From assembly GCF_021018805.1 (NCBI RefSeq), contig NC_086258.1, positions 18,042,192 to 18,106,191 of the forward strand: a DNA stretch of 64,000 bases, read 5' to 3'. The position numbers were made by a program, and so were the translations under genes. The number at the start of each line of letters is the position of its first letter. The stretch's first letter is position 1. This document shows, one piece after another, positions 45,719-55,643 of the stretch. This stretch comes from Prinia subflava. Lineage: Eukaryota > Chordata > Aves > Passeriformes > Cisticolidae. The notes beneath the pieces are model-generated. The model saw only the letters and a program-made list of their open reading frames with translations, did not search any database and was not told the origin of the DNA.

Positions 45719-46311
45719 TGTTATAAATACATATTATAATAATATAGGCTTTTCGCAAATATTAAAATGATGCCGTATGTATAATGTTAGAGTAACTCTG
45801 CTCTAAAGAGATAGTTTTTATTTCTGCTATTAACTAAGCTTAGGCACAGTAGTGGAATAGCTGATATAATCATGCTTGTGATAATTGAGCTGCCTGGATG
45901 GGATAAGATCCAGCGAAGGTGTGATGAACACCCCTGCTACTGATCTGCCAACTATGAGCACTTATGGTCTGTAGAAAGTAGGGACCAAAACCCAAGCTGG
46001 AGGTGACAATAAGAACAGAGTAAAACCACTGCCAGGAAATGCACAAGCTCTAAAAAGGTGGACCCAAGGTAGGGCCATGCTAAACAGTTCTTGGAACATG
46101 TAAACTATTTGGGGAAAAGTTTAAATGTGTGTGATTGTTTATGACTATGCAATAGGCTGATGCAATAGAAAGGGTATGTAAAGGGTGTCTCTGAAACAGC
46201 AGCTGTGCTCTTGTACCTGGCCATTAAAATTTGCTTTATTATCTTTGTCTCCTACTGTCTCCTCTATTAAACTTTTAATTTTTACCAGGAGAGTGAACCT
46301 AGTTTTTCACA
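45719..46311 (+). mobile_element. Solo LTR 'E' of the B/C family, no target duplication
   Basis: A 593-bp LTR with both ends intact (TGTTATAAATACATATTATA to AGTTTTTCACA). It aligns along its whole length with LTRs B, C and the 40.7-kb copy. ATTAAA lies near the 3' end, where C has AATAAA. Flanks AGAT (45,715-45,718) and AATG (46,312-46,315) do not match, unlike the three sister copies. No internal viral genes are present. Confidence 0.92.
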
Positions 46312-46447
46312 AATGCATGCCCACAATGGTTTAATCTGGTGTGAACCCCATTGAGAGCCTTCAGGAGGGGTTTAACCCATGGGCAGTGCTAGTGTGGGGC
46401 AGGACTCCTATCATGCAAAACAGTGGAGAAAGGGAGAGCGCTTGGGA

Positions 46448-46537
46448 AAACAGTTCAGTGATGGACTGAGCAGTTTTGGGCCAACAGTTGGACTTAAAGG
46501 TCTTAGAAGTCTTTTCCAACCAAGCTGATTCTATTTT
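46448..46537 (+). mobile_element. CR1 LINE 3' tail, very short
   Basis: CAGTTCAGTGATGGACTGAG, then AGTTGGACTTAAAGGTCTT, TTTTCCAACC and GATTCTATTTTT follow the order of the last 90 bp of sense-strand CR1. It lies 136 bp after LTR E. Confidence 0.75.
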
Positions 46538-47925
46538 TCAGTTGGATCTTGCAGCTGGACACAGGACAATAGAGCTCAAAACATTGGATTGACTCTTGTG
46601 GGTGATAAAATTAGTAAGTTCAGTGCCCACAGCCTGCTAAAAGCTTTCAGGTGCCTGTTGGGTGTGAATGAGCATCCTGAGCACTGCTGAGGTCCTTCAT
46701 GGCTTCACATCCTTTAATCCTTCATGGATTAAAGCAGACTAAGAGATGTGAGTCTCCCAAGTTACTGATAGGCTTGGGAGAGGCAGAGTCAGTGTGTGCT
46801 GCCCCAAGCCCTGTTCCTCATCTTTGGTGGTTGCTGTGGTCCTGAGCTCTGTGATTTGAAGCTCAGATAATCCTGTTCAGGGGCTGGATAATTTCTCCAT
46901 CAACTTTCTCTGCGTGGTTAAAGGCCACATATAAAATTGCAGCAGCACTTGTGGCGTTTGATGCTGTGTTTTCCTCTCAAATCCCTTTTTCTCCTGTCCA
47001 TCACCTCTCCTGCCTTTCAGTGCTGTGCTTTTAAGTTTCAAATCAATCTGGCTTTAGGTTAAGGACAATCCATAACGTGCAAGAGCAGAAATCACACAGG
47101 AGAGGCTGTGTTGGGCAGCAGAGCCCCAACCTGCTGCTGACACCTTCCCCCTGACGTGCCCCGGCCTCACTCCTGGTTCTGCTGCGCTCACCTGCGATGC
47201 TCACCAGTAACACACCAGCTTTGTGTTAAACACACAGCTGCAAACTTCCAAACGCCTGAAATCTCAGCTTTTAGAGGTGTTGGTGCCCTCAGGAGCCGGG
47301 GTGGTGGGGGCAGATTCGTGTTTCCCTGGCAGAGCATTCAGTGCTCCGTGGGTTTTTGCTTTGCTGGTAACCCCTGGCGTTACTGGAAGCTTCCAGATGA
47401 GAGGGGATAACGATGACAACAGTGCAAAAACGCTAAGGGAAATTTGCTTTAATGAGTGCAGCTGCCCAGGAAAGCAGGTACTGCTTTGGTCCTGTGGCTG
47501 GCTGAAGAAGAACCACATAAGGAGCTGTTGGCGCAAATAGCTGATTCCAAAGTTGATATAATCAGAGAATAAAAGGAGATTGGGTGTTATAGGTTAAGCT
47601 GTTGTAAATTAAAACAGCTCTGCTGAGCTCATTGCAGTTGTTCTGGGTTATTGCAAATGTAAGTGAGAGGAGTTGACTCTGTTTTTCCAGCAGTGATTGG
47701 TTGGAAAATGCCATTTTCTGGTATGTGAGTGGGGCAACTTGGTCTTCATAAAACAGGATGTTTCCTGTTAGGGTCTTTCTCTGTGTGCTGTAAGCCAGAC
47801 AGACCTGTTGTCCTCTCACGAGCTGCAAATTACACAGGCAAATGTAATTACCCATTCTTTGTTATTAGTGTGCAGTTGGAAGCTTCAAGCAATCGTCCCT
47901 TTCTTGGTATTTCAAAGCTCCACTA
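46538..47925. other. Unique non-coding DNA, nothing recognised
   Basis: Ordinary unique sequence with short overlapping open frames and no motif. Confidence 0.5.
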
Positions 47926-47929
47926 GCAA

Positions 47930-48645
47930 GATGCATCCTTGATATTGAACACAATGAGATGTCCTTTTTTTTTTTTAAATTCAATTAAACATTTGCCTAC
48001 TGTGACTCTTTATTCACTGCAAATTGTCTCTGTAAATAATCTTCATCAAAAGTCAGAACCAATCCCCATTAGTTGTTTAGATTAATTAATGAGTCCCCCT
48101 GGAGCCACCCAAATGAATTCAATTTAAACGTCAACAACTTGGCTATGGAGTTTCCCAGGTTGGCATTAAGACAATATTAAACCTGCAATAAGTCACATTT
48201 AAAATGTTAATTCAAAGAAGCTCTCCATTTAGAGCATTTAATTAAATCCTTAAATAAACTGCATGGGCTCAATACCAGATGGTTCTGCATTTTCATTGCA
48301 GCAGAGAGCCTTGAAGTCATTGAGGGAAGTAATATTGGAGGCATGGTGAAGATAACCAGGATATATAGTGTAATAAAATCTAATCTTGTTTCCAGCAGGG
48401 AGATTCAGTGTATGTACACAACCTAGGCTAAAATTGTAAGTTAATTACATTAACCCCAGTGTACTCTGGTATCTGAGCAGCCAGAGATGAAATTAGTCTT
48501 TTTCCTATCATAAGATTCTTTTCAACTTCACTATATTAATTTTTAGCCAAATACTTACTCATAAGGAAAATTGAAGTTAATGTAACCAAAGACAAAGTAA
48601 TGCAGTCTTAATATTCTGAAGGGATTATGGAGGGCCATGAAAATA
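47930..48645. other. AT-rich, ORF-poor block, strongly conserved-element-like
   Basis: About 700 bp of non-repetitive, AT-rich sequence with no open frame of 60 codons and many homeodomain-type motifs (TAGATTAATTAATGAG at about 48,080; ATTTAATTAAATCC; TTAATTACATTAACC). Of all the unique stretches in the window it looks most like an enhancer-type conserved element. Conservation was not measured. Confidence 0.45.
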
Positions 48646-49567
48646 CACTTTGCAAATGTCACTCACTTTGAATGGATTTGTGGTGGGAAGGTGGGGGAAA
48701 AAGAATTATGGCTGTGATCTGCACCATGCTGGGGTTTAATAAAAGTCATGATTTAAGAAATTTGGGTCTTGGGGGAAAAAAAAAGACAAAAAATGAAGAG
48801 GAAAAGATATAAATACCTCTGTCCAAAGACCCAAATTGCCAAAACATGGTGAGTGTCCCTCTCTGCCAGATCCTTGAAATCAAGCTGAAATTCTGGGATG
48901 TGATTTGGGTTAGGACACCCCGTTCAAATATCTGTGTGTTTGGGGATTTTTTTGGTCCTTGTTGCAAGGAATATCCTTTTTACCCCAGCTGTTTGCATGG
49001 TAAAAGTTTCTGCAAACAAGTAAAGACAGACCGTTTTAGCTTGGCAGAAATCAAAATTGTATTGGGACAATAAACTGGGGTTTTCTTTTTGTTTACTTGT
49101 TTCTTTAAAAGTTGCTTTTGCCATCAGTCTTTGAGTGCCAGTGAGGTGAGGCCACTGGTTCAAAAGGTGTCCTCCAGTTTGTCTCCTGCCTCTAAAAACC
49201 AGACCTAGAGGAACCCTGGGCACTGAGAATTTCAGGCTTTCTGTGCTGACAGGCACTGACCCTCAAAAAAGCACTGCATTCAACCTGAGGCCATGGAGAA
49301 GGCTTCCAAAACTGAGTGACAGCACTGGGATTGTGGGTGTGGAGTTTGAATAAAGTGTGTAAATGTTAAATGGTGGAAAACTTCAGTTTAAGGTTTTAGA
49401 ATATAGTAATATAAATAAAGGAAGATGGAGGATTTCAGGCAGAGGCTGAGTCCTTCTTTTTCACCTTCTTCTTCATGGGTCTGGGGGTATTTTGTAATTG
49501 GGTGGAAAAGTCTGCATTGTGGGCCACGGGTGGTTGGATATTGGGTTAAAAGTAAAAATAATTTAGG
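48646..49567. other. Unique non-coding DNA, nothing recognised
   Basis: Mixed AT-leaning sequence with no recognised repeat or exon. Confidence 0.5.
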
Positions 49568-49707
49568 TGTCATCCCTGGACACATTCAAGGCCAGGTTGG
49601 ACAGGGCTCCTGAGCACCGGGGTCTAGTGGAAGGTGTCCCTGCCCGTGGCAGTGGGTTAGACTGGAGGAGCTTTAAAGGTCCCTTCCAGCCCCCATTCTG
49701 TGGTTGC
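49568..49707 (+). mobile_element. CR1 LINE 3' tail, truncated
   Basis: CATCCCTGGACACATTCAAG, GGCCAGGTTGGACAGGGC, AGGTGTCCCTGCC, GGCAGTGGGTTAGACTGG and TTTAAAGGTCCCTTCCAGCC end in CATTCTGTGG. This is a well-ordered sense-strand CR1 3' end of about 140 bp. Confidence 0.92.
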
Positions 49708-50754
49708 AACTCTCCATCCTGTCCCTGCCCCATCCCACCCCTGGTGCTGGGGTGGCTTGGCCCTGTGCCCACGCTCCTTTCCTGTTGTCACAGCTCTGGG
49801 TGACGCTGGTGGCACCCAGGCTCTGCAGGCCAGGATGTGGTCACCCTCCTCCAGCGAGCTGAGCTCTCTGTGCTGCACCTGGGGGATGGAAACACCAAAG
49901 CTTTGTTGCCTTGATAATCCTGAGATGCCCCCAAAATTCAAAGGATGGATTTGATATGTGGTCTTTAACCCCTCTGGTGCTCGTGGTCAGAGCCACTTCA
50001 CTGACGGCGCTGAAATAACCCACAACAAATCATTTTACATAACTTAAAGGTAATAAGAAAACTCCAAATTTCCTCCTGCATCCCTGCCTGTCTTCTCCTC
50101 CTCCTTTCCAAGGAAACTGGAGCTATTTGGTGACCTGGAGACAGCTGGGGACAGTGGGTGAGCCAGCCTTGTGCCCCAGCTTGGCTCTGCCAGCCCCCAG
50201 GGAGCTGCAGCCCTGCTGCTGTGTGGGGTCACAGCCAGCTCCCCCCTGCAGGGTAGAGGGGACAGGGGCTGCTTGGGGTGGTTTGGGTCTAAAATGGGCC
50301 AAGGACCACGCTGGGCTCATTTACCCATATGTGTAGGAGTGGGAAGATGAATCTGTAAAACTTTCCATCTCTTCTTTGCTTAGAGAAGCCTCAAGTGAAA
50401 CGCTCTGGAATTCCCCCAAACCTGGACTGACATGAAAAGCTACTGCAGTTTAAACAACAGCCAGACTGACAATTTCAGAATCACTAAAACTGAAAGTTTC
50501 TGTCTGCAGTGCTCTCCCCACTCAGTCCCTGTGCTGGGAATGAGGCCAGCAGCACAGAGCATGGAGGTTCCTTTGGAAGGGATCCCCTGGAGGATTAGCT
50601 TTGCTCTTGGTGTGTGTCATGGTAATTGGGAAATGCTCTCCACCAGGGAATGCAGCAGAAAGCACTGGTGAATTTTACCTGTTTCCTTGCCTTCTCAGAT
50701 CCTGTGGTTTGATTTTTATCTTTTATTTTCTGAGGGTTACTTTTTGATGATGTA
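49708..50754. other. Unique non-coding DNA, nothing recognised
   Basis: Mixed composition with overlapping open frames on both strands and no motif or repeat family. Confidence 0.5.
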
Positions 50755-51190
50755 TGTCCTGGTTTCAACTGGGATGAAGCTGATTTTCTTCTTAGCTGGT
50801 GCAGTGCTGTGTTTTGAATTTAGCATGAGAATAGTGCTTACCCTGATTCAAGAACTTATCAGTGTCCTGTGCTTTGCCAGTGAGGAGGTGCACACAAATC
50901 TGGGAGGGACACAGCCAGGACAATTGACCCAAACTGGCCAAAGGGATATTCCAGGCCATGGAAAGTCCTGCCCAGTGCATAGACTGGGGGGAGTTGCCTG
51001 GGAGCTCCCAGTTTCTGCTCAGGGACAGGCTGGACATCATTCAGGGGGTGGTGAGGAACTGCATTATGCATCACTTGCTTCCCTTGGGTCTTATATCTCT
51101 CCCTCTCTTTTTCATTACAATTATTATTGTCGTTTCTATCATTAATATTATTAGTATATTTTATTTTGTTTCAACTATCAAACCAAGAGA
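50755..51190 (+). mobile_element. ERVL-type LTR, 3'-truncated
   Basis: It starts TGTCCTGGTTTCAACTGGGA and continues with GCTGGTGCAGTGCTGTGTTT, ACACAGCCAGGACAATTGAC, CCAAACTGGCCAAAGGGATA, CCTGCCCAGTGCATAGACTG and GCATTATGCATCACTTG, then a run of TTATTATT. This order matches a widespread avian ERVL-type LTR that I know as starting TGTCCTGGTTTCAGCTGGGA. The copy stops at the degenerate polyadenylation region (ATCAAACC), so R-U5 and the CA end are missing. The class name rests on memory. Confidence 0.85.
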
Positions 51191-53355
51191 AGAAAAGCAT
51201 GAGACTGATTTGGTTGTAGGGACTTGGTGGCTTGGCCATTCACAGCCTGGTTTTATTTAATAATGAGGATTCATTTAATGTTGGGCAGCTCTCCAGGTGT
51301 TACAGACAAAACCTTGCCCACTCCTGCCTGGTGCTTTGGCACTGCTGGGCACTCTCACCTTCCTGCTTGCTCTGTGTTGTCTCTGCTGCATTTTGCTTTC
51401 TGTCCCCTGCTTTGTGCTTTGGGGCTGATTCAGTTACCTGAGGCCAATGAGGAGCAGAAAATAACCCCAGAACGATGCTTCCATCACCGAGGGAGCTGTT
51501 TCCCTGGCAACACAAAGTTCTTGTGATGTGCCTGCTCTTGGGTTGCCCTGGCCTGCCCTGAAATGCCCTCTCTGGGCTGCTGAGAGGGTGAGTGCTGCCC
51601 AGAGGCCACGGGAAACACCACTGGTGATCCAGACCTGGGCTGGGAAGCAAATGGATGAGCTGGCACAGCTCTGGGTGGAATTAAAAAAAAAATCAGAGTT
51701 ATTTTTCCTTTTATGAGTCCAGCTCTGCCCAATTCCTCCCTGGCAGACCTGTCATTTTGAGTCCTCTCTCCTCCAGGTCCCTGCCATGGGACACAAGTGC
51801 CAAACATGTGGCATTGTTGTGCCAGCACGTTGGAAGAGGTCCTGCAGATGCCTCTCATTGTTCTGGCTGGAGGCCCGAGGAGCTGGCACACTCTGCATTT
51901 CCTCACACCATTTTTGAGTGTCAGAGGTGGATAAAAACCCACCCAGCACTGCAGCCTCAATGGTACAGCTCTGATTAATGCATTTAGCTGTGCCTTTTAC
52001 ACCGTGCTTGACCCCTGTGCCTCCTTCACCCCACCTGGAGACACCCCGGGTGTTGGGGCAGTTTTTGGAGCTTCATCCAGCTGGTATTTACCTGCAATTT
52101 CCTCTGTTTGACTCCAGCAATTATGTTTGTCCTTTCCTCTCAGCTTACCCTCCGTTCTGCTGCTCCCCTTGCTCTATGAAGTGGTAGGATAGATTATATT
52201 TAAAGCCTCTTTTATTTCTCCAGGGCTTGCTGGGCAAGGATTTATGAGTGTCTTAATTCCACAGTACTTGAGGCAGGGGAGTGCTTGCCTGCTTCCTGGT
52301 GGCCTAAATGACTTCTGGTTTTGGATGTGTTCTTAGTTTTTCCAGTTGTTGGTCTTCAGGATATATATATATTTTTTTTTAATTAATCATGCAAAAGGAT
52401 CAATGCTGTGCACACCACACTGCACCCAAATTACCAAACACAGAGGTCCACATGAATGAAGACTCCTGCAGAGCCACTCTGTCCAGTTCCCTCACCTCCA
52501 AACAGCATTGAGGATAAAATACTAATATAATTCCAGCCTTTAGGCACAGCTGTGGCTCTGGCAACAAGATTTCATTGGTCAAAGGATAGGGACAGGCTGG
52601 CACAGTAAATTCACCTACCAAGACATTTCTGCTGGCCACCCAGCCCACCAGGCACTGATTTTGTGGGAGTTCCCAGTCTTTCCTCATGGTTTTTCTCACT
52701 CCTTAAATAAAGCTCCCTGATGCTGATGATTAAGGATTGCTGTGGGTGTGTAACAGTCAGGTACAATTGTCTTTTTCATGTAGGTGAGCTCTAGAGTCAT
52801 TCCAAAAGAAGTAAAAGAGAGCAGATCTTGCCTGGTGAACACTTGGCTGTCCCATGGTGCCAGTGCTATTATTTGTAGGAGGGGTTTGGGAGGGTTTTGC
52901 TGTCTCAGTTCTTTTCTTGGAGAAGTCAGTGACAAACCTCTGCCCACCCTCAGGGCTAACAATGAACTGCTGTTTTGTCTAGCTGAAAATCCCACCCCCC
53001 GTGGGTCAAGTCAGGGTGTCTTGCTGCTGTGTCCTGGCTGTTGCCTAAACAAAACACTTCCTGAGCTATTGATAGTAAATAAATATTTTAGCAAAGACTT
53101 TTTTTTCTGGTTTGACTTTTCTTTTTTCCTCCCCATCCCCGCTGCATTCTTCTAAAATAAAGTAGCAGTGAAATGGCAGAGAGATCCATATTCAGCTAAT
53201 TTTTCCCCTGAGCAGTCACTGCAGTGGTCACAAGGAGCACTCCTGTTCACCTCACTCAAAAGGAGGTCCCACAGCTCGTGGAGGGAGCTCTGTGGGACGC
53301 CCAAAGGCAAATGGAAAAGTGGAGAGCATAATTCGTGCAGGGCTTGGGGCTGGCG
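51191..53355. other. Unique non-coding DNA, nothing recognised
   Basis: Mixed composition with a short AT run at about 52,362 and T-runs near 52,372 and 53,100. Open frames overlap and lack motifs. Confidence 0.45.
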
Positions 53356-53650
53356 TTGACTCGCTTTATATTCTGTGTGTTCAGCTCCAAATGAGACGTA
53401 AACCGAAGATTCTGCTCACCTGTGGTCATTAAATGTCTTATGGCATTTTTCATAAGACGTGGGGATCTTGGTGAAATCCCAACTCGATTAATTATACCCT
53501 GCTTTCCTGAAGTCCTTCCTGCGGTTATGAGGAGACGCCGCATCTTTCCCTCCTTCCTGTGTTGTCAATTAGAGCCCAGGCTTGTTAGCTGATTTATTAT
53601 CTGTTTCCTTTCTAAAGAGGCTCAGAGGTGGTTTTGTCAGTGCTGAATGA
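53356..53650. other. Unique block, conserved-element-like, with hairpin
   Basis: Unique sequence with scattered CpG, CGATTAATTATACC and TTAGCTGATTTATTATC motifs and no repeats. It contains a perfect 8-bp inverted repeat, GTCTTATG (53,435-53,442) and CATAAGAC (53,451-53,458), around an 8-base T-rich loop. Two further outer pairs are possible, one of them a wobble pair. Confidence 0.4.
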
Positions 53651-54724
53651 AGTACAGAGTAAATAGTTTGTACACTGGAACACTGTGCTTAGGAAAGACT
53701 TTGGGAGATCTGGGGATGAAAACGTCTCCTGTGCTTTTTCTCTTCCCCCTTAATGAGGGCAAGCATTGCAAACATATCAAAGGTATCAACCACCAAGCAC
53801 TGAGTCCACCTGTGGCTGGAAAAAAACAGCCTAGGAACTCATCTGTAAGATGTGACTGACTTGTCAGCTTTCTTTTTGTCCTCCTATGCTTGCATCCTGC
53901 CTAATCTCTGTGGTGGCAGGTAATGCCTGGCTCCCAGGGACAAATCTCAAAGGGTCCTGCCCAGCGTGCTGGAAACGGTGAATGGGGCCTGCAGCAACAA
54001 CAGAGACCTCCTGTTGTAGCCTAAAGGTCCCTACACAACAATTCTGAGGCTCTCCAAAAAAGTTGCTGGCAGTTCTGTTAAAGAAAAAATAAAAATTCTT
54101 GAAGTTGAAGGTAAAACTGGCAATTATTGCTGTCGTAGATGTGTGGTAGATGTGGGCTGCCCTGTCCTAGGCAGAACCTGATTCTTTTCTTTTGGAATGG
54201 GAAACTGCAGCACTGGAGCCCCTCACCCTGGGGCCAGTGCCAGCTGCCCAGGGGGGATTTTGCTCATCCAATGCTCCCAACTGCACAGCAAGAGGCAAAT
54301 GGTGATCACAATGTGGTGAATGCCAGTTCTGTGCTGTACCCTTCCCTCCAGACCACCCCTCAAGTCCAAGTCCATGAAACACACAGATCCATGGCTATCT
54401 TCTCTTGCTGCCACCAAATGCTCCTGTTCTTGCTCATGTTCCCCCAGAGAAAAGCATTTTTCAGGGTTTTTCTGTTGCACCTGTGGTACAAGCAGCTGGA
54501 CTTGCTGCTTTGCTTCATGGGCCAGAACAGAAGTGAGGTTTTTGCTTCTTGAAAGGGAGAAAACACCTCGGAGTGTGTGCTGGGTGACCAGGAGAGGCTG
54601 CTGCCCACAGGTGAGAATGAGGCTGTTTGTGGTGCTGAAATCAGAGCTCTGGGTTACAGCCAAGGCTCTGTTCTCCAGGCACTGCCTCTTGCACCGACCC
54701 TGTGTAAGAAATGTCCCAGTGAGA
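53651..54724. other. Unique non-coding DNA, nothing recognised
   Basis: Mixed composition. Overlapping open frames on both strands in 54.1-54.8 kb lack motifs. Confidence 0.45.
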
Positions 54725-55643
54725 GCAGTCAGGAAGAGATGTGGGACTCCAGGCAGCTCTGTTCCAAAATGCTGTTTATTGCACAGACACTGTCACAGCA
54801 GTCCTGGGTTGTGGGTGATAGAGAGCCCAGCCTAAAAGCTGCCAGCTACAACCTTATCATTCTCTACAACTCTCTGAAAGGGGCTGTATCAGGTGGGGTT
54901 GGTGTCTTTCTCCAGGCAGCACTGACAGAACGAGAGGACACAGCCTCAAGCTGCACCAAGGGAAATATAAGTTGGATATTAGGAAGAAGTTTTTCACAGA
55001 GGGAGTGATAAAGTACTGGAATGGTCTGCCCAGGGAGGTGGTGGAGTCACCATCCCTGGATGTGTTTAAACAAAGCCTGGATGTGGCACTGGTGCCATGG
55101 TTTAGTTGAGGGTAGGGCTGGGTTGGACTTGATGATCTTGAAGGTTTCTCCCAACCTGCTCATTCTGTGATTCTGATTATGGGCATGTCTGAGAGACACT
55201 TCAGTTCTGGTTACAGTACACTCTATCTTTTTCTGTATTGAATATGCTAATTTACAACATCCAACCAGTAAAAGACACAAAACCTATAGAATCTACAAAC
55301 AGCCTATTCGAAGTCCTACATTACCACACTGTGTTACATTTTAAACTCTAAAAGCTGCTTTCTAGACCCCTTTTCTCTTCTCTACTACATTGGGAGGGTC
55401 CTCCTGACCTTTGGACTGTTGGCATCCCTTTATTTGCCAAGGACATTGTTCAGTCAACAGGGATCTCCCCTTCAGCTCCCTCAACACTCAAATTATCTTT
55501 CCAGTTGTTCAGTCACTGACCAGTTTGGCATCTTATACATCAAAACTTGTTCTCATTTCTATTTCACTTACAGGTTTCCTATTCTCAGAGTCTTTTGCCA
55601 AGCAATCATATTTGTAAGACTTTCCTGTTTCATCTTCCCCACC
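54725..55643 (-). mobile_element. ERV-like repeat, copy 2, split by a CR1
   Basis: Two arms, 54,725-54,850 and 55,181-55,643, match the copy at 19,230-19,835 in order and orientation. The minus-strand polyadenylation signal (TTTATT on plus, 54,775-54,780), a cleaner purine tract before GGGGTCTAG (minus, near 55,365), the peptide ending AWQKTLRIGNL and the splice donor (plus ACTTAC at 55,566-55,571) are all kept. The gap is filled by CR1. The conserved donor suggests derivation from a spliced retroviral transcript region, but no viral gene is intact. Confidence 0.6.
54851..55180 (+). mobile_element. CR1 LINE 3' end, inserted into the ERV-like repeat
   Basis: From CCTTATCATTCTCTACAACT, through GGATATTAGGAAGAAG, GTCTGCCCAGGGAGGTGG, AGTCACCATCCCTGGATGTG and TGGACTTGATGATCTTGAAG, to ATTCTGTGATTCTGAT. 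This is the sense-strand CR1 3' region in full order, about 330 bp. The 19-kb copy of the surrounding repeat lacks it, which gives the empty site and proves this CR1 landed later than the ERV-like repeat. Confidence 0.95.
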
